Position numbers and translations under genes: made by a program. Positions 26,001 to 35,346 of a DNA stretch of 64,000 bases are shown here, piece after piece. The stretch lies in NCBI RefSeq assembly GCF_037038585.1, contig NC_092524.1, positions 67,382,552-67,446,551 of the forward strand. Direction: 5' to 3'. The stretch's first letter is position 1; each line of letters opens with the position of its first letter. Below the pieces are notes generated by a model that saw nothing but the letters and a program-made list of their open reading frames with translations, made no database searches and was not told where the DNA came from. The stretch is from Patagioenas fasciata. Taxonomy: Eukaryota; Chordata; Aves; Columbiformes; Columbidae.

Positions 26001-26374
26001 GTGGGGGGGTCCCAGACTCGCACCCACCTTGCGGCGAGTCCAGACTGCCCAGAAACCCCCCCAGCTCCTGGGACAGGGACGTGGCAGAAGCCTGGAGTGG
26101 TGTTGGGACGGGGACTTGGAGGGGGCTACCATGGGGACAGATGGTGGCACAGAGACACCAACAGAGAACTGACACCCCAAAACCCTTCAGCACACCCTCG
26201 GGGAGATGGCGGGAGGGGGATGGCCCCGTGTGCCACCTTGCCGCAAGAACCGTGACTTAGGGATGCTCTGGGGGTCCATCCCTCCAAATCGGGGGGTACC
26301 GGCCGCTCACCAGGGGCTGTTCCTAACCCTCCTTCTCCCTTGCAGATGGTGTCGACCGAACCTCCACGATCTAG
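4770..26374 (+). CDS. SAMD4A: SAMD4A (Smaug1) 3' portion, 10 coding exons, 5'-partial
   Basis: Ten exons joined by GT-AG introns give 463 codons ending in TAG: 4770-5024, 10864-10973, 11597-11683, 14524-14818, 17028-17113, 18859-18977, 21356-21557, 21846-21972, 24277-24360, 26346-26374. All phases agree. The product is recognised as vertebrate Smaug1, a cytoplasmic RNA-binding repressor. From family knowledge, its SAM domain binds SRE-type stem-loops and recruits deadenylation and translational repression machinery. In this 463-residue segment the SAM domain is about residues 80-148. The PHAT-like helical region is about 152-175 plus 235-315, split by a variable linker. A Ser/Arg/Gly-rich tail ends in GVDRTSTI. 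Mammalian SAMD4A is about 718 residues (from memory), so about 255 N-terminal residues lie upstream of this window. No frameshift or in-frame stop is seen. The paralogue SAMD4B is less likely given the close match to SAMD4A and the GCH1 neighbour. Confidence 0.96.
6486..6927 (+). repeat. CR1 LINE fragment, subfamily II
   Basis: Sense copy beginning in the ORF2 C-terminal region and ending CAACCCAAACTATTCTATGG. Closely related to 955-1412 and 22758-23112. Confidence 0.93.
8897..9020 (+). repeat. Candidate old interspersed repeat
   Basis: The stretch around GGACCAAACCAATGGTCCAT, followed by a Pro/Cys-coding block and a CATCTGGTACTC-like tail, resembles an ancient amniote repeat with a 'gtccatctagcccagt' core. 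Decayed; the family is not certain. Confidence 0.4.
10864..10973 (+). CDS. SAMD4A: SAMD4A exon: first half of SAM domain
   Basis: The acceptor TGCTGCAG is followed by codons for (D)[17 protein letters not shown], then a segment ending [11 protein letters not shown] before GTATGT. This is the start of the Smaug-type SAM domain, with helix 1 [10 protein letters not shown] and the acidic MTYEEMM turn. The exon is 110 bases, entered after one base of the Asp codon and left in phase 0. It lies 5.8 kb from the previous exon. Confidence 0.96.
10974..11596 (+). other. SAMD4A: SAMD4A intron inside the SAM domain
   Basis: A 623-base intron splitting the SAM domain after its Gln codon. No repeat or other feature is seen. 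Confidence 0.9.
11597..11683 (+). CDS. SAMD4A: SAMD4A exon: second half of SAM domain, RNA-contact segment
   Basis: This 87-base, phase 0-0 exon encodes [17 protein letters not shown] followed by [12 protein letters not shown]. The basic TKGARHK stretch is the part of Smaug SAM domains known to face the RNA hairpin. Because the exon length is a multiple of three, skipping it would keep frame but remove half the SAM domain. The splice sites TTTCTTGCAG and AGG|GTAAGTA are strong. Confidence 0.96.
13482..13731 (+). repeat. CR1 LINE fragment, subfamily III
   Basis: Sense copy from AGGGCAAGAGGAAATGGCC to the terminal octamers ATTCTACGATTCTATA. A close relative of 3706-4050 and 53310-53610. Confidence 0.92.
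14163..14223 (-). repeat. CR1 3'-end fragment
   Basis: Only about 60 bases of an antisense CR1 3' end, starting GAATCACAGAATCACAGCAT. Extremely 5'-truncated. Confidence 0.8.
14524..14818 (+). CDS. SAMD4A: SAMD4A exon: start of PHAT-like region and variable linker
   Basis: The 295-base exon begins [20 protein letters not shown], close to the mammalian protein. It then passes through a low-complexity Ser/His/Gly/Gln linker (about 14600-14765) that I could not align with confidence to human. It ends in the conserved [16 protein letters not shown]. The donor is AAAG|GTGAGC and the exon leaves one base of a Val codon. The middle looks like a fast-evolving disordered insertion within the PHAT-like region. 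Confidence 0.95.
14912..15248 (-). repeat. CR1 LINE fragment, subfamily II
   Basis: Antisense copy carrying the CCACCCCTGCCATGAGCAGG marker, extending to GGTCTCCCCAGAG. It starts about 90 bases after a SAMD4A exon donor. Confidence 0.92.
15799..16336 (-). repeat. CR1 LINE fragment, subfamily IV
   Basis: Antisense copy starting AGAATCACAGAATCACAGAG and reaching back into the ORF2 C-terminal region. On the minus strand the conserved CR1 motif RPHLE..C.QFWA is still readable. Marker: CCCCAGTCCAACTCCCTG. Confidence 0.93.
17028..17113 (+). CDS. SAMD4A: SAMD4A exon: PHAT-like helices
   Basis: The acceptor TCTGTTTCAG is followed by (V)[16 protein letters not shown] and [12 protein letters not shown], ending at GAG|GTGAGT. 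These 86 bases encode highly conserved helices of the pseudo-HEAT-like region that follows the SAM domain. The phase is consistent with both neighbouring exons. Confidence 0.96.
17114..18858 (+). other. SAMD4A: SAMD4A intron
   Basis: A 1.7 kb GC-richer intron with no CR1. Many overlapping open frames on both strands reflect GC content only. Confidence 0.88.
18859..18977 (+). CDS. SAMD4A: SAMD4A exon: end of PHAT-like region
   Basis: The exon encodes [20 protein letters not shown] and then [19 protein letters not shown], leaving two bases of a Ser codon at GGAG|GTACGG. This 119-base exon closes the helical region. A few residues differ from the mammalian protein as I remember it (for example SLLEL against TLLDI), which fits avian orthology. 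Confidence 0.95.
19587..19646. repeat. Minisatellite, 20-base period, about 3 units
   Basis: GGTAACTGGGAG recurs at 19587, 19607 and 19627 with exact 20-base spacing and variable intervening bases. A decayed fourth unit follows. Confidence 0.85.
21036..21283 (-). repeat. CR1 LINE fragment, subfamily III
   Basis: Antisense copy opening with three octamers (CATAGAATCATAGAATTATA) and the marker CAGCCTGTTCCAATGCCCCA. It ends about 70 bases before a SAMD4A acceptor. Confidence 0.93.
21356..21557 (+). CDS. SAMD4A: SAMD4A exon: Gly/Arg/Ser-rich tail
   Basis: After TCTCCGCAG the frame reads (S)[20 protein letters not shown], then a [14 protein letters not shown]-type segment and a Pro/Ala-rich stretch ending ILKQGRQ before GTTGGT. 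The exon is 202 bases, very GC-rich, and leaves in phase 0. The donor is weaker than the others in this gene. It encodes a disordered, positively charged tail typical of Smaug proteins. Confidence 0.94.
21846..21972 (+). CDS. SAMD4A: SAMD4A exon: conserved Ser/Arg tail segment
   Basis: The acceptor TTCCCGCAG is followed by [20 protein letters not shown] and [22 protein letters not shown], then one base of a Glu codon at CAG|GTAGGA. The 127-base exon is highly conserved. RTRSLP resembles a basophilic-kinase/14-3-3-type motif, but that role is inference. The preceding intron is only 288 bases. Confidence 0.95.
22163..22431 (+). repeat. CR1 LINE fragment, subfamily IV
   Basis: Sense copy from the ORF2 C-terminal region to ATCCTGTGAGTCTGTGATA, with the marker GGGGGATCTCCAGAGGTCCC. 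Confidence 0.92.
22758..23112 (-). repeat. CR1 LINE fragment, subfamily II
   Basis: Antisense copy starting ATAGAATCCCAGGATGGTTT. It appears nearly identical to 34951-35346 over their shared 200-plus bases. Confidence 0.93.
24277..24360 (+). CDS. SAMD4A: SAMD4A exon: conserved C-terminal helix segment
   Basis: The acceptor GTCCCTGCAG leads to (E)[18 protein letters not shown] and LSMTEHALS, and the exon ends at AGCG|GTGAGC. The exon is 84 bases, phase 2 to phase 1. The segment matches the conserved end of vertebrate SAMD4A, just before the last short coding piece. Confidence 0.95.
24361..26345 (+). other. SAMD4A: SAMD4A last intron
   Basis: A 2.0 kb GC-rich intron with G-runs and no CR1. 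An AATAAA-type motif lies near 25461, followed by a poly(A) run (about 25482-25492). An intronic poly(A) end is possible but has no other support. Confidence 0.85.
26346..26374 (+). CDS. SAMD4A: SAMD4A last coding exon with stop codon
   Basis: After CTTGCAG the last nine codons read (D)GVDRTSTI and end with TAG at 26372-26374. This short C-terminus is identical to the mammalian one as I remember it, which fixes the stop. The exon continues as the 3'UTR. Confidence 0.94.
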
Positions 26375-27537
26375 AAGGCGTCGCGGCGGGGACGCTGGCC
26401 GGGAGAACAACAACTGCTGCGGGTCCAGCGGCGAGGTCGGGGCTTCCCGGGAGCCTCAGCGAGCGCTTTGCATCCTTTCTCCTCTCTTTCCTCTTTCTCT
26501 CTCTCTCTCTCCTGTTTTAATTTCGTGAATGTGTAGATTGTCCTTGTGAACATATCATTAGACTTTGGAATTTGTGTTGTCATTTATTACATCCATGCTA
26601 AAGGGGGGGGGCAAACAAATATCAATGATGATGATGATGATGCAAACGCATGGGGAGGGTGTGGGGGATGCGGCAGGAGAGTGCTGACAATGGGGGTTCA
26701 CCGGAGCGCCGTGGGCAAACCCTGTTTCTGGGCAAGGATACAAATTAATATCAAATATCATATGAGTGCGTGTGACCAAAAAAACCAAACCCCTTTGGGG
26801 GATTTGCCTGTCCCACCGGAGCCTTCGGGGCCAGGGGTCCCATCCTTTGAGTTTCGCTGCGTTGCGAGCCCAGATTTGAAATAAAATAAAATATAACCCC
26901 AAAATTTCCTTTCAGTTTAGCCAAGAGCATCCGCAGGTTCGAGGCAGCGTTGTGACAGGGCAGCGGAGGGTCGGTGACACCTGCCGGGTGCGGGGTCGGT
27001 CCCCCCATCCCTGCGGCCCCGATGTAGGTTGGGGTTCAGGGATGGGGGGGACATCTCACCCGGTGGGGGGTCCTGGGGGATGTCGGCAAAGCGGGGGGGA
27101 CGCTGGGTGAGTTTCTGTGTCTCTTGTCTTGCCTGCGCGGGTACCGGGAAGATGCTGCATCCGTGGCTTTACACATCTCCCCCCCGCCTGCCCAAACCCA
27201 GCAATGAGGGACTTTTCCAGCCCTGGGGTGACCGAGAAGGGATGAAGGAGGCTTGGGAGTCAGCGTGCGGATAAAAAACAAGCCCTAAACGGCAGCAAAA
27301 TGCAGCTTCACGGCGTCATTTTCTCGGTATTAAACATACGCCGGGGTGGAGATGTAGTTGGCAGCGGCTCCCGGCTGCTCCTCGCCCGCCGCTGCGTTGC
27401 TTTTTATAACAGGGAGCTAAATTTGGTCCGAAGGTAAATCCGACACGGCGCTGCTCAAGCCTGGGCTCAAAGCGACACCGGGGCCGGAAAAGCCGTCGCA
27501 CCCGCAGCGATGCTGGGCATAGCGACGGCTTCACTCT

Positions 27538-27625
27538 CAGAATCACGCAGAATCATACAGAATGTTAGGGATTGGAAGGGACCTCGAAAGCTCATCCAGT
27601 CCAATCCCTTTGCTCCGCTGGTCCC
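27538..27625 (-). repeat. CR1 3'-end fragment within SAMD4A 3'UTR
   Basis: An 88-base antisense CR1 end, from AGAATCACGCAGAATCATAC to the TCATCCAGTCCAATCCC stretch. It lies 1.2 kb after the stop codon, so it is part of the mature SAMD4A mRNA. Confidence 0.9.
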
Positions 27626-29921
27626 GGTGCTAACATGATCAAATTGATTAACTAAAGGGAGGTGATAGGTGGGAGCGGAGATGTTCCCAAAACACGGTGA
27701 GCGCCTATGGGCTGGGACGGACCGGAGCGGGGCTGGGGGCGAAGGGGAACCGGCGGGGCTGGGAGATGTGTGAATCCACTTGCAGTGCAGCACTTTTAGG
27801 TTCTTTTTTTTTCTCTTTTTTTTTAACGAAAGAAGTGCCAAATGCGATGTTTTATGTTTGCTGTTCCTTGGTGTCCTGTTCTCTGGCAGGCAGGGGATGG
27901 GGAGATGTGCAGAGGGGGGAGCGGAGAAGGGAAAACCCGAAAGCGAGGGAGGTTTGACAAGGTGTGAGGAGGTGAAGGTGAAGCGGGGACTGCGGGGGGG
28001 ACACCTGTGTCACCCCCCGAGCACCCCAGGGTGTCCGAAACTGAGGTGTGAACACAACAGCCGTAGCAAATATATTTAGGGAGCTGAATTACTATTTATT
28101 CCCTCGCCGAGTATAGAAACAGAGGTTATCCGATTGCTGAGAGATATTATTTTGGATATATTTCCTATTAACTTGCTATGGCTGGTAACCATGATAATGT
28201 CTGTTATTAACAACCGCCAAATAATTCAAATGTTGGGTTTTTTTGTTCCTTTTGTTAAGAACAACACAAAAAAGCTTGTTTTCCATTGACAGTGTATAGG
28301 TTGATAATGACTTAGTTGTGTTTGCCGTTTCGTGGGGTTTTTTTTTTAAGTAACGTAATAAAGTGGCTTTGGGTGCGTTCTGCCTGGCTCTGGGTGCCTG
28401 TGCTGAGTGCAGGCAGCAGAGCTCCAGCCTAAGAATTGAAACAAGAAAAAAATGGAAAAAAATATTTATAAAAAGAAAAAAAAAAACACACAAAAAAAAC
28501 AAACAAAGAAAACAAACCACAGTTGCATGAGTGAGGCTGTGAAGTCAAATCTTTAGTAATAAAGCGGCAGTGCCTTTCTTTTTTCTATTCACCCATTCAC
28601 CCCCCACGTGTTTTTGTACCACGTGCGCGTCGTGGCGAGGGATGCGGCACCTTGGCCTGGGGCGGGCAGCATCCCCCCCCCCGCTGTCCCCTGTCCCCCA
28701 GCACCCGCCGGGGACCTTTTACTGGTGCTGTTCCCCCGAACCGTCCCCGGCTGCAGCGGGGGGGCCGGGCAGCTCAGCGCCCAAGTGGCCTTGGGTCCGG
28801 CGGATGCTCCCAGGGAGAGAAATAACACAAAATAATAACATAAATACACCTTTTCCTTCAAGGTGTCCATCCCCTCCCCGGGGACAAGGCCTGAGCTCGA
28901 CTGGACTTGAGCTGGGCTTTGCTTTGGTTTGCTCAGCTCATTGTAAATGCATGGAGGAGCCGGGGCGGGGGGGGTTAAGCCCGGCCAGCATCCAGCAGGA
29001 TAAAACAAATCCAAAACTGTGATTTTTACGTGGAGCAAAGCTTGAGTTGGGTCAGCACTTAGGGAAATTCTTTCTGTTGTCACCTTTCTCCATGTCGGGG
29101 TGCGGCCGTGCCCCAGGTTTGGCTTCTTTTGAATGTGCCTGATGGAAAGTGGGTCCTGCAGACGTCTCTAATTTGCACACAGCGACGAGAACACTAAAGT
29201 TGATTTTATACGAGTCATCAGAGTTTGCAAAAGTGAGTTTTATTTTTTGTATTCCTTTATCTTTACTTAAAGGTGAATGTGTATTCCTCTGGGAGGAATA
29301 GGAAGAAAAAAAAAAAACACAGGAATGTTAATAATGTTAAACAGAATACTTCCTCCCTTATTAATATATATAACCCTTATGTATTTATGCATATTGTAAG
29401 CTTACTTTAAAAAGCTTTGAATTCTTTTCTGTTGCATGCCGTTCCCGGGCAGCCTTTTATTGTACATGCATGCCTTGAGTCCTGGTTTTTCTGTACAAAG
29501 TTAGTGCACAAAGAACTATTTTTGCCTAGTTAATGTTGCCGAGCAATGCATATTTTTTAAAGCTTTTTTTTTTTTCTTTTTTGTCATATATGGAAATAGC
29601 ATGTTTGTTACATGTAAAAGCTTTCCTGATATAAAGAAATACTAATGTTTGGAGATGCCGGTCTTTGCAAGTGTACAGTTTTCAAATGTTGTTCCCAGTG
29701 AAAACACCCTTCGTGATTTCCACTTGCTCCAATGTATTTATTACTCATTTCCTCCCATGTAACTAGGAATCATGGCTATATTTCATATCAACGGCATATT
29801 GAAAGTGAAGGGAGATGATTAATACAAGGTTTTGTAACACTGGGGTGTGGCGCCTCCTTATTTACGCTCTTTTTGGCAGGTGGCCTCGTATTTAAAAATA
29901 TATATATAATAATAATAATAG

Positions 29922-29927
29922 AATAAA
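29922..29927 (+). terminator. SAMD4A: SAMD4A poly(A) signal
   Basis: An exact AATAAA follows an (ATA)n tract. G/T-rich sequence (GGGATGTGTGGTTATT) follows within about 50 bases, the expected downstream element. Cleavage would fall around 29940-29950. Confidence 0.7.
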
Positions 29928-30521
29928 AGAACTGGCTGGCCCCGTGGGGTATGGGAGGGGAGGGATGTGTGGTTATTACCTATATAAAACCCATGGCAGG
30001 AGTTTGGTGCTGAAGGATCCCCGGCATTCCCCACACAGCCCTTGGCTGCCCCTTTGGGACGCCCACACCCCGGGAGCTCTTTAGAGATGGGACTTTTGCC
30101 TTTCGAAATGAGCAGGAATTGGGGCCGGAGCTGTGGAGCACACGGAGGAACCGGCTCCGAGATGTTTCAGTCGGGTTTTAAGGCTGGGCTGATTCTAGGC
30201 TTAAAATCTGCACATTCCAGACACATTTTGGGCCAGAGATGGTGGGGGGGATGCTATGAGGTGGCTCTTGGCCACAGGGGGTGACAGGGACACAACTGTG
30301 ACTCCTGGCCCAGGATGCTCGGGGAAGGGCTGGGTATCTCCAGGGTGGTGGTCGCACAACCTTTATGTGCAGGGTTTCCTGTGTTTCTGCTCATGGCCGT
30401 AGCCTCTTGTAGCTCTTTTTTATCCTCCCCATCAGATACATCGGTGAGATCCCCCTCTGCTTCTCCAGGCTGAGCAAGCACAGCTCCTGCAGGACCTTCT
30501 CAACAACTCCAAGCTCTAAAT

Positions 30522-30556
30522 CATCACTCCAACCCAAACTATTCTATGGTTCTATG
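30522..30556 (+). repeat. CR1 3'-tip fragment
   Basis: Only the last CR1 bases remain (TCCAACCCAAACTATTCTAT plus a second octamer). Confidence 0.55.
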
Positions 30557-31155
30557 CACACTGGCTCCATGCAGCCACCGTCCATCGGCCCTCCCAACAC
30601 CGTGAATAAACCATTGCCCAAACCCCAGCGAAATGCCGTTTCCTTCCATAAACACTTTGCCTTTCCACGTACACGTGCCTGCCGGTCTCAAAGCACGGGG
30701 TTTTGCACTAATAGGGAGTGAAAAGGGAAAGGAAAAAGCAAAAAGCCCCGGGATGGAAAATTGGAACTGGAGGGGCTGAAAAGGCTCCAGGAAATGTCCC
30801 CAGTGGTTGGGGGACTCTGCGGGTCCTGCTGGTGGGTGACCTGGAAAAAGGCTTAAAAATGGAGAAGGGGAAAAACAGCATTTCCGCTGGATGGCTCAGT
30901 ACAGGTGACCAAAGGCTTTACCAACCTGTTCCCCGCATTGCACCACGCTGAGCCCCATCCAGCCTGGGGGAGCTGGGCTCCCGTTCTGCCCCACAGACAC
31001 TGCAGCCCACATCCCACCCAGCTCTTGGGGACAAAGATGGGCTGGTGGTCCCTGTTTTAGCAGCTGTGGGCGCTTCCACGTCATCCCTGACAGGTGTGGG
31101 ATGACCCCAGGTTATCTTGTTAACAGGGTCTTTTCTACAGCTATGCCAAAGGGTG

Positions 31156-31384
31156 ATCATAGAATCATTGTGGTTGGGAGAGACCCTCAATATCATTGAG
31201 TCCAACCATAACCCACCCCTGGCACTGCGCCATGTCCCTGAGAACCTCATCTCTGTTCAACCCCTCCAGGGCTGGTGACTCCAGCACTGCCCTGGGCAGC
31301 CTGTTCCAATGCCCCACAGCCCTTTGGGGAAGAAATTGTTCCCCAGATCCAACCTCAACCTCCCCTGGCGCAACTTGAGGCCGT
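31156..31384 (-). repeat. CR1 LINE fragment, subfamily III
   Basis: Antisense copy starting ATCATAGAATCATTGTGGTT, with the Smaug/GCH1 intergenic flank on either side. Contains the marker CAGCCTGTTCCAATGCCCCA. Confidence 0.92.
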
Positions 31385-31657
31385 TTTCTGGGTCCTGGAT
31401 CTGCACTGGCTGCCGTGGAGCCGCTGGCACCACCGAGGGGAGCAGTTGGTGGTGGATGGTCCACGTCTCTGTTCCTGCTGAGGACGGATCCCAACGCCCA
31501 GCACAGGCAGAGCCTGGAAGAGCAAAGCAGCCATTTGTTTTCCCTCTTTTCTCTAAGAAAACATCCCCGCTGACAAAGCCTGGTCAGAGCAGAAATTGCC
31601 CAGCTCAGCCAGAATTCCCACTTTTCTACAGAAAATAGAATTTTTGGCCAATTTTAA

Positions 31658-31676
31658 CTACTACTACTACTACTAC

Positions 31677-31707
<31 letters not shown>

Positions 31708-31744
31708 TATAATTATAATTATAATTATAATAATTATAATTATT
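31658..31744. repeat. Compound microsatellite (ACT)n(AAT)n(AATTAT)n
   Basis: About seven ACT units run into a longer AAT array and then a degenerate AATTAT tract. The motif changes stepwise, typical of replication slippage. Confidence 0.95.
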
Positions 31745-33694
31745 TTAAAAGTATATAATCATGGAAGGTTAGCCCCTGCTTTTTGACGAACCAGCTCCAT
31801 CTCCGTCCCTGTGGAGATGGTGCGGGCGGGTGGGCATTTGCTCCCCAGGGTAGCATCCCCATCAGCAGGATGCAGCCAAGGGCTTGGGTCCCCTTCTCCC
31901 ACCCCCATGCCCCCAAACTGACATGGGGGTCACTCCAGATCTCCCGAGAAAAGCATTTCCAGCCTCCATGAAAGCTCTTGCTCCTCTCCCACGGTGAGCA
32001 GAGCTCGGGGCCGGGCTCAGCAGAGGGAGCCACAGACTGTGTGTCCCCGGCTGGTCCCTTCTGACCTTCAGCATCACCCAGCCAGAGCCAGGACCTTTGC
32101 AACCCCCATTCCACCTACCCCTCCTGCAGCTGCTTCCCCACAAAAACCTTCCCCATCCTCCTCTTTCTCTCCTCCAGCTGCATCGGCTCCTTGCAATAAT
32201 ATCCCTTTCCCTCCCAGTTTATTTTCCCAGATGATGAGAAGAGGTTGGAGAAGGAGGGTCCAGACCAGACCATGGGGATGCAGCCTGTGATTCAGGTCCC
32301 ATCGGGGCTGTCGCCTCGCACAACTTTAAAACTAAATGAGATCCTAAATGAATTCTGAAAGTGACACCAACAGGGCAGTTTTTTAAGGCAAATGTTTGTT
32401 TTCTAATAATTAACATGCCTACGAGCTATAGGACTGGATCAGTATCACAATATTTTTGGCTATGGCAGAAAATACGCAGAGCACGATCTCTTCCTCCCTG
32501 TAGTAGGTAAAATAATAGGTAAAAACTAATTTACCATTTGTTTTCTCATAAAGACACCGCGCCACCGATCTGCTTGTAAGATGGTCACCAACGCTGGATG
32601 CTGATAACCATATTGATACAGGAAAAGGAAATGGTGCCTTTTTCCTTACACACCGATGCTCTGCAGTGTGTCCCGGCTGCAGATGGTGCAGGACAAGGGA
32701 GCTGTACGGTGAGATGCAGCTTCTCCAGGGGATGCTCAGAGGGTGTTCATGGCCAGGGTGGGATGGAGATGAGGCATCAGCATCCTCCCATAGCACCCAG
32801 TGAAGGGTTCCCCATGTCACACGTGATGGTTGGGTGGTGGGAACCCACCCAGGAATTGCTCCCTCGGCAGCACCCATACAGCCTGGGCAAAAGAAGCCCC
32901 GCTGTGGTTTCTCTGAGCACTTTAAAGCATTGAGAGGCCTGCAGAGCTCATTTGGCCTGGGTTCTGGTGGATTTTCAACCTTTGCTTTGCTGTTGCAAGC
33001 TCAGGATGGAGAAGCAGAGCAAATAAATGTAACGTGGTACAGTTCACTCCGCCAGCACCACCCCTGCAAAGCCCCAACAGCAAAAACACAATACAAAGTT
33101 GTCTGCAAAAACTAATCCTTGCGATGATGTTCTTTGGGTATTTTAGCAACATTTCTTTGAATACTGTGATTTATTTGCTGTCCTCCTTAACAGCCCAGTC
33201 CAAGATTTATTAGGAAGAGCTTTAATGTTTTATATCCTCTCAACTACAACATCACGACTGTGACTTCAAACACAGCTGGGATGCGAAGCTTTTCGCAGAG
33301 GTTGCCCCCGGAGCTGGGCAGACGGGCTCAGCCAAAGCCCAAAGGGCACGGTGGCTGGGGGGGTCTGTCCCAACACCCACAACTCGCTCAAGGGCAGGGG
33401 CAGAAACCAGAGGCCAGGTAATGAGCAATTTGAGCTCATTAGGTAACTGTGAGCTCCTGGAAGGTTGTGACGGCTTCACAACGCCTCCCAGATGACCAGA
33501 GCCATCAACCGCAGCCACTAAATCACTCAGAAGGCAGATTTTTTTTGGCTAGAAAGGGTGGATTTCGGTGTCCCTTGGGTAAAATGCCCAAGGAAAGGCA
33601 GCAGCTCTTCTGATGCTCCCCCAACAAATGCTGAGCGGTACTCAGTTTCGGTGAGATGTGGACAACAGCTCAGGAACCCATACAGCACCGACAC

Positions 33695-33764
33695 ACATGC
33701 TGGGTTAACAGTTGGACTTGATCTTGAAGGTATTTTCCAAACAAAACGATTCTGTAATTCTATG
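33695..33764 (+). repeat. CR1 3'-end fragment, subfamily III
   Basis: A short sense end: GGTTAACAGTTGGACTTGAT through ATTCTGTAATTCTATG. Confidence 0.8.
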
Positions 33765-33848
33765 ACACCCAGTGCTGCTTGAACTTGTGCTGCTGAACCC
33801 CCAGAGCCATCTCTCAGGGCTTTCCCAGCTGGCTGGTACAGGTCAAGT

Positions 33849-34532
33849 TCACAGAATCACACAGAATCCCAGAATGTCAGGGGTTGGAAGGGCCCTGGAA
33901 AGCTCATCCAGTGCAATCCCCCCATGGAGCAGGAACACCCAGCTGAGGTTCCACACGAAGGTGTCCAGGCGGGTTTGAATGGCTGCACAGAAGGAGACTC
34001 CACAACCTCCCTGGGCAGCCTGGGCCAGGCTCTGACACCCTCACCCCCAACAAGTTTCTTCTCATATTTAAGTGGAACCTCCTGTGTTCCAGTTTGAACC
34101 CATTACCCCTTGTCCTATCATTGGTTGTCACCCAGAAGAGCCTGGCTCCATCCTCCTGACACTCATCCTTTATGTATCCGTAAACATGAATGAGTCCCCC
34201 CTCAGTCTCCTCTTCTCCAGCTCCAGAGCCCCAGCTCCCTCAGCCTTTCCTCACACGGGAGATGCTCCACTCCCTTCAGCATCTTGGTGCCTGCGCTGGA
34301 CTCTCTCCAGCAGTTCCCTGTCCTTCTGGAGCTGAGGGGCCACAACTGGACACAAGATTCCACCTGTGGTCTCCCCAGGGCAGAGCAGAGGGGCAGGAGA
34401 ACCTCTCTGACCTACTGACCACCCCCTTCTAACCCACCCCAGGTACCATTGGCCTTCCTGGCCACAAGGGCCCAGTGCTGGCTCATGGTCACCCTGCTGT
34501 CACCAGGACTCCAGGTCCCTTTCCCCTCAGAC
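33849..34532 (-). repeat. CR1 LINE fragment, subfamily I (long)
   Basis: A 684-base antisense copy from the octamers to the reverse of the DLGVL..TMSQHWAL part of ORF2. The same truncation region is seen in 39630-40307 and 63143-63828. Confidence 0.94.
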
Positions 34533-34950
34533 CTCCCTCCCAAAGCCCCCACCACAGGGCTGGCTGTGTTTCCAAGAGCACAGGTTGGGTTGGGCTGGTA
34601 CCTCTCACATCTTTGGGCATTCATTATTCACCACCTGCCTGACCAATCTTGACAGCCAGCAGCAGGATCTCATACACAAGAGGGTGCTTTGGAGAAGACA
34701 TTTTCAAACTGTGCTTTTCAGTGGAGAATAAAGATCTACCATGGCCTTGGGAGCATGAAGACAGCAGGAGGGCCGTCACAAGCAATGCAGTGGGGCCCAG
34801 GTATCTACCCAGCATTTCCAGGAGAGGCATCCCCATCTCCAGCAAGTTCCCACATCAGGGACAGGCAGGACATGCTGGAAGAGCAAGTGACACACCAGTT
34901 GGGTCTCTGTAGGGAATTCACACCACAGTCCAAGGGAACCAAGGCCACTT

Positions 34951-35346
34951 CTTCAGGCTGAAAGAGCTGGGATTGTTCAGCCTGGAGAAGCTCCAGGGAG
35001 ACCTTATTGTGGCATTTCAGACCTAAATGGGGATGATAAGAAAGATGGGGACAGACTTCTTAGCAGGGCCTGTTGCAATAGGACAAGGGGTGATGGATTT
35101 AAACTAAAGGAGGGAGATTCAGGCTGGACATGAGGAAGAAATTGTTGGCCCTGAGGGTGGTGAGAGCCTGGCCCAGGTTGGCCAGAGAGGTGGTGGCTGA
35201 ACCATCCCTGGAGACATCCCAGGCCAGGCTGGACGGGGCTCTGAGCAACCTGAGCTGGTGAAGATGTCCCTGCTCATGGCAGGGGTGGCACTGGGGGAGC
35301 TGGGAAGGTCCCTTCAACCCAAACCATCCTGTGATTCTAAGATTCT
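34951..35346 (+). repeat. CR1 LINE fragment, subfamily II
   Basis: Sense copy from AGGCTGAAAGAGCTGGGATT to AACCATCCTGTGATTCTAAG. Confidence 0.93.

Larger units (their letters stand above)
26375..29945 (+). other. SAMD4A: SAMD4A 3'UTR
   Basis: The sequence runs without an obvious splice site from the stop codon to a canonical AATAAA at 29922-29927. It is AT-rich with many T- and A-runs and ATTTA motifs, typical of a long vertebrate 3'UTR. It holds a (CT)n run near 26495-26511, an ATG-triplet run near 26623-26642, a small antisense CR1 fragment at 27538-27625, and a strongly A-rich stretch at about 28437-28520. Earlier AATAAA-type motifs near 26879, 28355 and 28557 could be alternative ends. 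The 3' boundary is inferred from the last AATAAA and the GU-rich bases after it. Confidence 0.75.
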
